Origin: Verrucomicrobiota bacterium
GTDB lineage: Bacteria > Verrucomicrobiota > Verrucomicrobiia > Limisphaerales > JACRJZ01
Reading direction: 5' to 3'
Length of the DNA: 13,423 nt
Assembly (NCBI GenBank): GCA_022711695.1
Contig: JAKLEJ010000048.1
Span: 1-13,423, forward strand
In this document: positions 1 to 9,105 of the stretch, piece by piece
Numbering within the stretch: the first letter of the stretch is position 1
Layout: each line of letters begins with the position of its first letter
Notes under the pieces: model-generated
What the model saw: the letters and a program-made list of their open reading frames with translations, nothing else
The model's database searches: none
What the model was told of the DNA's origin: nothing
Position numbers and translations under genes: made by a program

Positions 1-1971
1 GGCCAGCCAGGCGGAATATGCGGTGGAGACCTCGATGGTGACCGACTGAGTGACGCTGTTGCCATCGAGATCGGTGGCGCGCACGGACACGAGAGTCAGC
101 CCCCCAAAGAGGTTGGTGGGGGCGATCACGAGGTTGGTTCCCTCAATGGCGAGACTGACGAGGCCGGTGACGCTCGATCCGGACACGGCAAAGGTCAAGG
201 GCTCGATGCGGGCGACGGAGTTGACGAGCACAAGCTTGGTTTGATCGAGGGTTGGCGGGGCGGGCGGCGGGGTGTCCATGGGCCAGTCATCGAATTCGGT
301 CGCCGCGCCATCGACGTTGACGAGATAACTGGCGCGAGGCAGGGCCGCGATGGCCGCGGCCACGGCCAGGCCGCCGCCGCAAACCCGGCCAAAGGCGGTA
401 AAGCCTCCGTTCTGGTTGTCGAGGTTTGCGGAATTGTCCGAGAGGTTGACGAACCACTGGTCGGTGGCGCTGTTGGGGTTGCCGCCCAGCTTGGCCATGG
501 CCACCGTGCCGCGGAGATTCGAGATGCCGGGTTCGTTGGTGGGGCTGGGGTCGGTGGGGATACGCGTCAGATTGGGCGGAGCGGGCTTGAACCCGCCGCC
601 CTGGACAATGAAGCCCGGCACGGAGCGGTGGACGATGGAGTCATCGAAGTCGGCGCGCGCGACGTAGTTCAAAAAGTTTGAGACGGTTTGGGGGGTGGCT
701 GTGGCATGGAGCGCCACATCGAATGTTCCCTTGGTGGTGGCAAAGCGAACGGCCCGCTCGGTATCCGGATCGGCGAAATAGGCGTTCAGCGGCAATGACA
801 GGACCGACCCTGTCGGCTGGAGGGTTTGCCGGGGAATGGGCGCGGAAATCACCGGCGCTCCGGGAGGGTGGATGACGCGCAAGACCAGCGGCTTGGAGAG
901 GACGCCCCAGGCGGGGTAGCGGACCTGCATGGTGAGGTTGAAGACGCCGCTACGGGCCGGGGCGCCCGTGATCTGGCGGGTGGCAGCCGAGAAGGTCAAT
1001 CCCTCCGGCAACAGGCCGACCAGATCGAAGGACTCCGGCGCCGCGCCGTCGGAAGAGGCTGTCAGGGTGTAGGAGAAGGACTGTCCCACGACCGCAGGGT
1101 GATACCCCCGGCTGGTGAGGCCGGGCATGGTCACCGAAACGATTGGAGAATCGCCCACGCCCAAGTCGTTGTAAGCTTCGACCACGAACTGGTAGGTCGT
1201 GCCGATGGCGGCGCCGGAGAAACTCTGGCTGGTGGTGTTGGCTGCGAGGGGGTTTCCGAGCTGATAAAACGCCCCTGACGGATCCGTCCGATAGCCAATC
1301 GCAAAGCCGGTCTCGTTGTCCGCCGTGTCCGCCCAGTTGAGCGTAAAGGCGGTGGGACTGGTCACGGTGACGGTGAGATTGGAGGGCGCGCCGGGAGGAG
1401 CGCGCTCCACGAGGTAGCAAAGCTGGTCAGTGCCGTAGATGTCATTCCACTGGCCGGCCTGGCCGATCTTGGTCGTGCCGCTGCGGGGCCAGGCCTCGAG
1501 GGCAAAGCCGGCGCGGTTTTGCAGGCTGTTGTAGTTGTCCGGCTCCGGCCCGGCCGAGCTTGGCGTGCCGCGGCCCCAGTTGGCGTAGAGGCCGTTGGTG
1601 GGGGCGCCGTTCTTGCCGCCGACCCAGAAAGAAGTTGCGTTGCTGGCCCGGCTGATCCAGGCGTAGCTGCCCTCGGTCAGTTCGCGTCCGCCGATCCAGA
1701 CATAAACCGCGTTGCCACCGTCGCTGGCCGTCGCGGCGATCCCTTTCCCGAGCAAGTTGGTGAGGATGGCCTGGTTCTCGGCGGCGTCGTCGATGCGCGC
1801 CAGCGCGCCGCCCCGCGCCACCGCGTCGCTATGGGCGCTGTCCCAGTTGCGCGGCGTGGTCACGAGGATGTAAGAGTGGCCGTTATAGCCGAAAGTGAAA
1901 TCGCCCCGGGCCGCAAGCGGGGCCACCAGGGTCAGGGCCGTCAACAGCGCGAAGCAAAGAGGTCGTTGCAT
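1..1971 (-). CDS. Secreted C-type lectin / FN3 / Ig-like / cyclophilin-type PPIase, 3' end cut off by window edge
   Basis: The reading frame opens at ATG 1971 and stays open for 657 codons to base 1, so the C-terminus is missing. Residues 1-23 form a signal peptide (MQRPLCFALLTALTLVAPLA), so the protein is exported. Residues ~24-185 look like a C-type lectin fold, with WIGG near the middle and a GQWNDIYG block ending in CYLVE. Residues ~189-281 are a fibronectin type III domain (LNWADTADNETGF). Residues ~294-351 resemble a putative-Ig (He_PIG) domain (LPEGLTFSAATRQITGAP). Residues ~407-555 are a cyclophilin domain: VHRSVPGFIVQGGGF carries the catalytic-type Arg and the conserved Phe and Gln, followed by GTVAMAK, QWFVNLSDN and GGFTAFGRV. 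Known family chemistry is cis-trans isomerisation of prolyl bonds. The lectin module suggests sugar or surface binding outside the cytoplasm (inference). A further beta domain follows to the edge. No clear Shine-Dalgarno precedes the start. The domain calls are confident; the substrate is unknown. Confidence 0.88.
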   Translation of the reverse strand, partial: MQRPLCFALLTALTLVAPLAARGDFTFGYNGHSYILVTTPRNWDSAHSDAVARGGALARIDDAAENQAILTNLLGKGIAATASDGGNAVYVWIGGRELTEGSYAWISRASNATSFWVGGKNGAPTNGLYANWGRGTPSSAGPEPDNYNSLQNRAGFALEAWPRSGTTKIGQAGQWNDIYGTDQLCYLVERAPPGAPSNLTVTVTSPTAFTLNWADTADNETGFAIGYRTDPSGAFYQLGNPLAANTTSQSFSGAAIGTTYQFVVEAYNDLGVGDSPIVSVTMPGLTSRGYHPAVVGQSFSYTLTASSDGAAPESFDLVGLLPEGLTFSAATRQITGAPARSGVFNLTMQVRYPAWGVLSKPLVLRVIHPPGAPVISAPIPRQTLQPTGSVLSLPLNAYFADPDTERAVRFATTKGTFDVALHATATPQTVSNFLNYVARADFDDSIVHRSVPGFIVQGGGFKPAPPNLTRIPTDPSPTNEPGISNLRGTVAMAKLGGNPNSATDQWFVNLSDNSANLDNQNGGFTAFGRVCGGGLAVAAAIAALPRASYLVNVDGAATEFDDWPMDTPPPAPPTLDQTKLVLVNSVARIEPLTFAVSGSSVTGLVSLAIEGTNLVIAPTNLFGGLTLVSVRATDLDGNSVTQSVTIEVSTAYSAWLA

Positions 1972-2090
1972 GCTGCGGCTGGCTTTAGCACAGAAGGGGG
2001 CGGTACGGCGAGGGTATTTCGCCCCGGCAACCGCCGGGCAGAAACTGGGGCTTGCGTTTCGGCCGGCTCGCGGTTTCTTTAAGCGCAAGT
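1972..2090. other. Divergent intergenic region with a short perfect hairpin
   Basis: This 119-base stretch separates two divergently transcribed genes. It contains a perfect 6-bp inverted repeat, CCCGGC (2023-2028) and GCCGGG (2033-2038), with a 4-base AACC loop. No T run follows on either strand, so it does not look like an intrinsic terminator. I found no convincing -35/-10 pair for either flanking gene. The hairpin may be an operator or leader structure, or chance in GC-rich DNA. Confidence 0.3.
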
Positions 2091-2975
2091 ATGGAAGAAT
2101 CGAACGGTCAGGCGGAGCGGAACGGTTTGCGGCGGCTCAGCCGCCGGGAGGCCCTTGGGCGGCTGGGGGCGGGCGCGCTGCTGGCGGCGGGCCTGGGACC
2201 GGGGGCCTGGGGCCTGCGGGCTGGGAAAGGCGAGTCCAAAGGCTTCCGGTTCATCGCCGTGAACGACACGCACTGCATGTCGCCCGAGTGCGGGCCCTGG
2301 CTGGAGCGGGCCGTGCGGCGCATGAAAGAGGAGGCGCCGGACTTCTGCCTGCATTGCGGGGATCTGACCGAGCACGGGGAAGCGGAACGCCTGGCGACGG
2401 TGCGCGAGGTCTTCAAGGGTCTGCGCGCCCCGCTCCATCCGGTGCCGGGCAATCACGATTACCTGACCCAGACGGATCGCTCGCCCTATGAACGGCTGTT
2501 TCCGGGCCGGATCAACTACTGGTTCGAGCATTGCGGCTGGCAGTTTGTGGGGCTGGACACCACCGAAGGCCAGCGCTACGAGAAAACGATGATCCAGCCG
2601 GCGACGTTCCGGTGGCTGGACCGGACCCTGCCGCGGCTCGATTCGCGCAAGCCCACGGTGATTTTCACGCATTTCCCGCTGGGCGAAGCGGTGAAGATGC
2701 GGCCGGGCAACGCCGAAGAAGCCCTGGTCCGCTTCCAGGGGTTCAACCTGCGGGCGGTCTTCTGCGGGCACTGGCACGGCTACACCTTGCGCACGGCCGG
2801 CGAGGCCTTCGCGGTCACCAACCAATGCTGCGCGTTGCGCCGGAGCAACCATGATCGCAGCCCGGCCCGGGGGTTCTTCGTGTGCGAGGCGCGCGAGGGC
2901 GTGGTCAGCTACCGTTTTGTGGAGTGCCGTCTCACGCCCGCCGAAGAAGCCCTGCTGGCGGCGCCCAGGAAGTAG
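2091..2975 (+). CDS. Tat-exported calcineurin-like metallophosphoesterase
   Basis: This is a 294-residue protein of the calcineurin-like phosphoesterase superfamily, which uses a two-metal centre to cleave phosphomono- or phosphodiesters. All five metal and catalytic blocks are visible: NDTH (Asp59, His61), GDLTE (Asp91), GNHD (Asn121, His122, Asp123), the THFPLG histidine (His194) and GHWH (His227, His229). The N-terminus has LSRREALGRLG with Arg18-Arg19, followed by an Ala/Gly/Leu hydrophobic stretch. This is a plausible twin-arginine signal, suggesting a folded metalloenzyme exported to the periplasm. An in-frame TTG at 2052 would add 13 residues, but ATG 2091 puts the Tat motif at the usual distance from the start. 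No strong Shine-Dalgarno is visible. It is divergent from the lectin-cyclophilin gene and convergent with the glycosidase-like gene. The layout resembles CpdA/Icc-like phosphodiesterases and purple acid phosphatases, but the substrate cannot be told from sequence. Confidence 0.9.
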   Translation: MEESNGQAERNGLRRLSRREALGRLGAGALLAAGLGPGAWGLRAGKGESKGFRFIAVNDTHCMSPECGPWLERAVRRMKEEAPDFCLHCGDLTEHGEAERLATVREVFKGLRAPLHPVPGNHDYLTQTDRSPYERLFPGRINYWFEHCGWQFVGLDTTEGQRYEKTMIQPATFRWLDRTLPRLDSRKPTVIFTHFPLGEAVKMRPGNAEEALVRFQGFNLRAVFCGHWHGYTLRTAGEAFAVTNQCCALRRSNHDRSPARGFFVCEAREGVVSYRFVECRLTPAEEALLAAPRK

Positions 2976-3008
2976 CCCGAGTCTCCCGGAGTATCCCCCG
3001 GCCATCCC

Positions 3009-5621
3009 TTATCGTTTGAGTGGAATCTGGCGCGTGATGACGCCTGAGCCGCTCACTTCGATCGTTCCCTGCTGGCCGGACCAGTTGTCCAGGTGCAGCA
3101 CGATGCGGCGCGGGGGAGTGCGGCTGGGCGGGGTCAGTTTCAGGGTGGCGGCGGCGCCGTCCCGGGTCACCGCCAATTCGAGGGTGAGCGGGCCGAACTC
3201 GGTGGCCACGCCGCGCAGCCGGGTGACGCAGCCGGGCTTGACCCAGCAAGCCGGCATGCCCTCGAAGAGGTGAAGGTCCGCGTCGCGTTCCAGGGCCAGG
3301 CAATTCCGGGTGAGGCGGATGAATTCGGCGCTGGCCCAGTTGTGCGGCATGTCGCCGACCACGGCGGAGCCCTTGCCGACGGGCATCTGCTCCTCGCGCC
3401 AGACCAGCAGCGGCGAGGCATGGTTGCCGAAATGGTGGAGGGTCTCGGAGGCCTTTCGGCCGTCGCCCAGCCAGAGCCAGGCGTGGCCATAGAACGACGC
3501 GAAGTAGTTCCAGATGCCATCTTTGAGCCAGCCGGTGTCCAGCACCAGGCCCTGGCATTCCACGGCGCGCAGCATGGCCATGTTGCCCTGCAGGAGCGGG
3601 TCCGCGGCGGCGAACACCTTGCCCGGAAACACGGCATGGCAAAACGCCCACTGGGCCTTCTGCGGAGGAATGCCCTCGCCCTTGGCCATGCGGATGGGCA
3701 CGTAGCGATTGCCGCGCGCATCGGCGCGGGTGTCGCGTTCGGCGGCCCGGCGGAAGGCCTGGTAGAAGTCGTCGTATTCCTTCTCCCAGGCGTTGGCGAT
3801 GCCGTCCTCGCGGAGCCAGCGCGCCGCCTCGATGGCCGCCCGCATCCCCGCGAGGGTCCAGTAGATATTGGTGTATTCCGGCACCCGGTCGGCCAGGCCG
3901 CCATCGCTGAAGCCATCGGGAATCAACCCGGCATTGGGGGCGCCGGCGGGGACCATCCCGCGCATCTTGCGGATGAATTCGAAGCCGCGCACGAACTTCG
4001 GCCAGACCTGCCTCAGCCAGGCCGGGTCCCCGGTCAACCGCGCGTGGCGTGCCACCGCCCAAAGCACGATGCCGGTCTCCTTCCAGTGGCCGTCCATGAG
4101 CATGAACCCCCCGTCTTCGCGCTGAAAACTGAGCAGATACTGGATGCCGGCGCGGGCTTCATCGAGGCGCCCGAGGAAGGAGACGGCCTCGAGGATAAAG
4201 GAGCCGTCCACAACCCACAGGCCGCGGTAGCAGGTGGGGCCCACCTGGAAGGCGGGGAGTCCCTTCTTGATTTCGCGGGCTTGGTAGATGTTGCGCGCGG
4301 AGGAGTCCAGCAGCGCCTGCACGCCCGCATCGGGCACTTGAATGGCGCCGTAAGGCAGGTCGGCTTTCTCCCAGTAGCCGACGCTCTGGCGGCGGAGGGA
4401 CCGGGCATGGGCGGCGCTGCGGGGGATGGCCGAGGCGCCCCCGCCGCGGGCCACGCCGTAGGCCAGCGTGAGGGTCTGACCGGCAGCCAGGGCGCGGCTG
4501 CGCAGATGCACCGTCGCCTTGCGCGCCCCGACCTTTTCCACCCGCTCGAATTCCTCGGGCAACCGGATGGACGTGGCGGCCCCAATGAACACGTGGCGGC
4601 GGTCCGCGCCGGTGAGAATCGGCTGGGTGCTCTCGATGGTGAGGGTGGGGTCGGCCGTGGCTTCCACAGAGGACCGGTTGCGCATCCGGACCACGAGGAG
4701 GTCGTGCCGCGGCGGGTTCATCCCCTGAACCTGTCCGCCGCATTCCACCCGCAGCAAAGGCTGCTTTGGGCTTTGTCCACGGACCAGGTCGGCCGGTTTC
4801 GGAGCCTCCCCTTCGCGGAAGACCCACAGCAGGTTCAGAATGGTGTTCTTATCGGTGGCGGCCGCGGCCGCGCCCACACTCGCCTCGATCCAGCCGTCGC
4901 CGTCCTCATCCCGGGCCGTGAAAACGAAAGCGGCCGGCACATTGCGCCCTTTCTCGGCGATCAGATCGACCGTGCGAACGGTCTGGCCTTCCAGCTTCAG
5001 ATCGAGGATCCGCTTGGCCGCGTTCGTATGCCAGCCTTCACAGAGTCCAAACACCACGGAATAGCGCTCGCCCTTCCTGGCTGCGAACCGGTAGCCCACC
5101 GATGAATTGAAACCGACGGCGATGTCACGAAAGGCGGCGTCGGCCTCCGGAGGCGGGGAGGCCCAGCCCGTCTGCCCTCCGAAGCTGCCGACTTTCTCGA
5201 AAGACAATTCGGGGGCTTGTTTACGTGCCGCCGGGATGGGAGGGGCTACGGCGAAGGCCTCTTCGGCAATCTCGAAAGCGTCGGTTTCCCGGCGCGTCTG
5301 GACGATGGGCACGCGCGGGGACAGCAGACTCTGCCCCAGCCACTTGGGATCGCCGTTGATGCCGGCCGAAATCCGGGTGGTGAAGCCGGCATGTGGCCCC
5401 GGGTAATCATAGAGCAGGCCCCCGGAACGATCCACGAGCGTCTTTTGCCAGTCGTCGGGGAGGCAGATGGAGGTCTGCCATTCCGGGGGTTGGTAACGGA
5501 AATCGATCTTCCACGGGTCCGGCTCGGGGCCGCCCTGGGCAAAGCCGACAAGGACAGATCCGGCCAGGGAGAGGGGGAACAACGGTAAACGGAATGGCGA
5601 ACGGCACACGCGTGGCTTCAT
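3009..5621 (-). CDS. Secreted six-hairpin-glycosidase-like protein, unassigned specificity
   Basis: This 870-residue protein starts at ATG 5621. An upstream in-frame TTG at 5666 is rejected because it falls inside the likely -35 element. The N-terminus MKPRVCRSPFRLPLFPLSLA continues into a hydrophobic stretch ending near FAQG, a signal peptide. Residues ~30-430 look beta-rich, with a family-like GWASPP region and VGYRFAARKGERYSVVFGL. From ~440 to ~790 the sequence has the helical, Trp/Gly-rich look of an (alpha/alpha)6 barrel: CYRGLWVVDGSF (Asp472), LLSFQREDGGF, DGHWKETGIVLW (Glu515), FYGHAWLWLGDG and GDMPHNWASAEFIRL. Asp472, Glu515 and the C-terminal Glu are candidate acids by analogy with GH15/GH63/GH78-type enzymes; this is not proven. 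The last ~70 residues are a beta-rich cap. It most likely acts on a polysaccharide or glycoside outside the cytoplasm. I could not assign a numbered GH family. It is convergent with the phosphoesterase gene, with a 33-base gap and no clear terminator. Confidence 0.8.
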   Translation of the reverse strand: MKPRVCRSPFRLPLFPLSLAGSVLVGFAQGGPEPDPWKIDFRYQPPEWQTSICLPDDWQKTLVDRSGGLLYDYPGPHAGFTTRISAGINGDPKWLGQSLLSPRVPIVQTRRETDAFEIAEEAFAVAPPIPAARKQAPELSFEKVGSFGGQTGWASPPPEADAAFRDIAVGFNSSVGYRFAARKGERYSVVFGLCEGWHTNAAKRILDLKLEGQTVRTVDLIAEKGRNVPAAFVFTARDEDGDGWIEASVGAAAAATDKNTILNLLWVFREGEAPKPADLVRGQSPKQPLLRVECGGQVQGMNPPRHDLLVVRMRNRSSVEATADPTLTIESTQPILTGADRRHVFIGAATSIRLPEEFERVEKVGARKATVHLRSRALAAGQTLTLAYGVARGGGASAIPRSAAHARSLRRQSVGYWEKADLPYGAIQVPDAGVQALLDSSARNIYQAREIKKGLPAFQVGPTCYRGLWVVDGSFILEAVSFLGRLDEARAGIQYLLSFQREDGGFMLMDGHWKETGIVLWAVARHARLTGDPAWLRQVWPKFVRGFEFIRKMRGMVPAGAPNAGLIPDGFSDGGLADRVPEYTNIYWTLAGMRAAIEAARWLREDGIANAWEKEYDDFYQAFRRAAERDTRADARGNRYVPIRMAKGEGIPPQKAQWAFCHAVFPGKVFAAADPLLQGNMAMLRAVECQGLVLDTGWLKDGIWNYFASFYGHAWLWLGDGRKASETLHHFGNHASPLLVWREEQMPVGKGSAVVGDMPHNWASAEFIRLTRNCLALERDADLHLFEGMPACWVKPGCVTRLRGVATEFGPLTLELAVTRDGAAATLKLTPPSRTPPRRIVLHLDNWSGQQGTIEVSGSGVITRQIPLKR

Positions 5622-5637
5622 AGTCTTCTGGGGGGTC

Positions 5638-5666
5638 GTTTTAGCCTCACCCGAGCCCAATGACAA
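5638..5666 (-). promoter_or_regulatory. Sigma-70-like promoter of the glycosidase-like gene
   Basis: Read on the minus strand, TTGTCA (5666-5661; five of six match the -35 consensus) is followed by exactly 17 bases and then TAAAAC (5643-5638; four of six match the -10 consensus). Transcription would begin near 5631, only about 10 bases before ATG 5621. This leaves a very short leader and argues against the upstream TTG start at 5666. Confidence 0.45.
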
Positions 5667-5844
5667 GCAAGGCTTTGACGTTCAAGTTCGGGCGCTGCAG
5701 CCCCCCCTGCCCGCCAGCTTCTGGGCGTGCGGAGCCCCAGGACCGACGCCTTTCGTCCGCCGCAAGCCGGCTGCGTGTTCGGCGATTGGCCGCGGCCGCG
5801 GAGCGCCCGCGAGGTTTCCGCCGATTCGGAAGCCGATTCTTTCT

Positions 5845-5874
5845 TTGACCTGGGCACGGAACTTTTCGTAGGTT
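5845..5874 (+). promoter_or_regulatory. Possible promoter of the secretion cluster
   Basis: TTGACC (5845-5850; five of six match the -35 consensus) is followed by an 18-base spacer and TAGGTT (5869-5874), which keeps the key T, A and final T of a -10 box. Transcription would start about 35 bases before ATG 5915. A second TTGACG at 5873-5878 has no good -10 partner. The assignment is weak. Confidence 0.28.
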
Positions 5875-5900
5875 GACGTGTTCCTTGTGGGTGACAACGC

Positions 5901-5906
5901 AAGGCG
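5901..5906 (+). promoter_or_regulatory. Ribosome binding site of the GspE-like gene
   Basis: AAGGCG sits 8 bases before ATG 5915, one mismatch from AAGGAG. It supports this start codon over any internal one. Confidence 0.5.
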
Positions 5907-5914
5907 TTAGATAG

Positions 5915-7648
<1,734 letters not shown>

Positions 7649-7734
7649 GCAAAGCGAGCCGTCCACACGAGGAACAGCAGCGGCGCACCCCTGGCGGCCG
7701 CGCCCGGCGGCCCGCGGCGTTCCCCCTCTAAGCC
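7649..7734 (+). other. 86-base gap with GC hairpin before the GspL-like gene
   Basis: This is the widest gap inside the cluster. It contains a 6-bp inverted repeat, GGCCGC (7696-7701) and GCGGCC (7707-7712), with a 5-base loop, ending 22 bases before ATG 7735. No T run follows, so it is not a classical terminator. No Shine-Dalgarno is visible before the next gene. The hairpin might modulate translation or mRNA processing between the ATPase and the membrane components. Confidence 0.3.
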
Positions 7735-9105
7735 ATGGCTCGCTGGCATTCCTGCAACGTCTTGCGCGCCACCGGCGACGACCGCGAGTTGTGGAGCTTC
7801 CACGCGGCGGGCGAGGCCTTCAAGCTGTCGCGCCGCGAACTCAAGCTGCCCACCGAAGCGCTCCCCGCCCGGCTCGTCGGGAAGGACTGGCAGACGCTTT
7901 ACCAGAAGAAGCTCAACGTGGCCTGGCTGCCGTCGGATCGGGTCTTCCTGAAGGTGGCGCAAATCCCGGCGGCCAACGAGGCCGAGGCCCAGTCCATGCT
8001 GGACCTGCAATTGGAGAAGCTCTCGCCCCTGCCGGTGCAGCAGGTGGTATGGACCTTCGACCTGCTGCCGGGCAAGAGCGGTCCCTTGCGCACGGCGGTG
8101 GTGGTGATCGCCGAGCGCAGCTACGTGGAGCAGTTTCTGGGCAAGCTCGAGGAGCAGGGCTACCAGGCCGACCGCCTGGAGGCCCCGATCGTGGACCAAC
8201 TGCGCGCGACCAAGCCGGACCGGAACGGCGTCTGGATTCATCCGGGGCTGGGGCCGGACCGGCAGTCGTGCCTGCTGGCGTGGTGGTATGGGGGTACATT
8301 GCATAACGTGACCCTGCTGCGCGTGCCGCCGGAGCCCGAGTCCGGGCGCTACCTGCGGCAGCAGATTGCGCAGATGGCCTGGGCGGGAGAGCTGGAAGGC
8401 TGGATCACCGGGCCGCCGCGGCAGGTGCTGGTGGCGGGACCCGAGCTGGCGGTGACGTGGGAGCCCTGGCTGCGGGGCGAAGGTGAACCCGTGGAATTGG
8501 CGGCGCCCATCCCGCCGGAAGAGGTGGCGGCGCTGACGGCCTCGCGGGCAGCCAGCCCGCTGCCGCGCCCGAGCCTGCTGCCGGCCGAGCATACGGCGCG
8601 CTACCGCCAGCAGTTCATCGACCGCATCTGGATGCGGAGCCTGGGAGTGCTGCTGGGGCTGGTGATCGCGGGCACGCTGGTGTACCTGGGGGCCCTGCAG
8701 TTGCTGCGGCTGCAGGTGAACAAGATCGAGAAGGATTACCTCGCCCAGGGCATCCTCTACACCAACGTGATGAAGACCAAGGCCGAGGTCCAGGTGCTCC
8801 AGGACCAGATCGACCTGCAGTACGCCGCCCTGGAATGCTGGCGCGCGGCGGCCACGCTGCTGCCGAGCGAGCTGACGCTGGAGAGCTTCAATTTCCAGCG
8901 GGGCAAGACCCTGCTGATCTCGGGAACCGGCCCGGCCGAATCCTCGAAGAGCGCCGGAGACTATTCCGAAGCCCTGGGCAAGAGCGTTTACAAGGATCAA
9001 CCCATCTTCAGCAAGGTGAACTCGCCGCCGGACATCCGGACCGTGCCCGGGCAGGGGCTGCGCTGGAACCTGACGGCGGAGCTGAAACGGAACACCACCG
9101 AATGA
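7735..9105 (+). CDS. GspL-like (PilM-PilN fusion) inner-membrane assembly protein
   Basis: This 456-residue protein is laid out like GspL: a cytoplasmic actin-like domain (residues ~1-260, PilM-like; LNVAWLPSDRVFLKVAQIP, and LDLQLEKLSPLPVQQVVW, which matches the family's conserved EkiiPfp-type segment), a low-complexity bridge (~265-298), one membrane helix (~303-322, GVLLGLVIAGTLVYLGALQL), then a periplasmic coiled coil and a PilN/GspL-like ferredoxin fold (~325-456). In the family, the cytoplasmic part binds the GspE ATPase and the periplasmic part pairs with GspM/PilO. An in-frame TAA lies at 7729-7731, two codons before the ATG, so 7735 is the earliest possible start even though no ribosome binding site is evident. 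Its stop overlaps the next gene by 4 bp (ATGA), implying translational coupling. Sequence similarity to classical GspL looks low; the assignment rests on layout and context. Confidence 0.82.
   Translation: MARWHSCNVLRATGDDRELWSFHAAGEAFKLSRRELKLPTEALPARLVGKDWQTLYQKKLNVAWLPSDRVFLKVAQIPAANEAEAQSMLDLQLEKLSPLPVQQVVWTFDLLPGKSGPLRTAVVVIAERSYVEQFLGKLEEQGYQADRLEAPIVDQLRATKPDRNGVWIHPGLGPDRQSCLLAWWYGGTLHNVTLLRVPPEPESGRYLRQQIAQMAWAGELEGWITGPPRQVLVAGPELAVTWEPWLRGEGEPVELAAPIPPEEVAALTASRAASPLPRPSLLPAEHTARYRQQFIDRIWMRSLGVLLGLVIAGTLVYLGALQLLRLQVNKIEKDYLAQGILYTNVMKTKAEVQVLQDQIDLQYAALECWRAAATLLPSELTLESFNFQRGKTLLISGTGPAESSKSAGDYSEALGKSVYKDQPIFSKVNSPPDIRTVPGQGLRWNLTAELKRNTTE

Larger units (their letters stand above)
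5622..5914. other. 293-base divergent intergenic region
   Basis: This is the longest non-coding stretch in the window, between the glycosidase-like gene (leftward) and the secretion cluster (rightward). It holds the two promoter candidates listed separately, a run of seven C at 5701-5707, a 12-bp perfect palindrome CCGCGGCCGCGG at 5790-5801, and an 8-bp direct repeat GCCGATTC at 5820-5827 and 5832-5839. The block ~5690-5800 is very GC-rich and carries no convincing gene. The small frames crossing it have arginine/proline-rich translations typical of shadows. It could include a dispersed intergenic repeat. Confidence 0.6.

Noticed and set aside
241..681. Plus-strand open frames within the first 1.9 kb
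   Set aside because: They are antisense to the lectin-cyclophilin gene, whose frame is continuous for 657 codons with coherent domains.
2079..3005. 308-codon minus-strand open frame opposite the phosphoesterase
   Set aside because: All five metallophosphoesterase motifs lie on the plus strand; the antisense translation is Arg/Pro/His-rich without domains.
2976..3008. Terminator between the convergent phosphoesterase and glycosidase-like genes
   Set aside because: The 33-base gap contains no stem with a usable loop and no T run on either strand.
3093..5105. 670-codon plus-strand open frame opposite the glycosidase-like gene
   Set aside because: It is antisense to a gene with a signal peptide and recognisable barrel motifs; the translation shows no domain and is Gly/Ala/Arg/His biased.
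8835..9101. Upstream extension of the GspM-like gene by 89 residues
   Set aside because: The extension overlaps the GspL-like C-terminal domain, reads as low-complexity, and ignores the ATGA overlap that gives the expected N-terminus and membrane helix.
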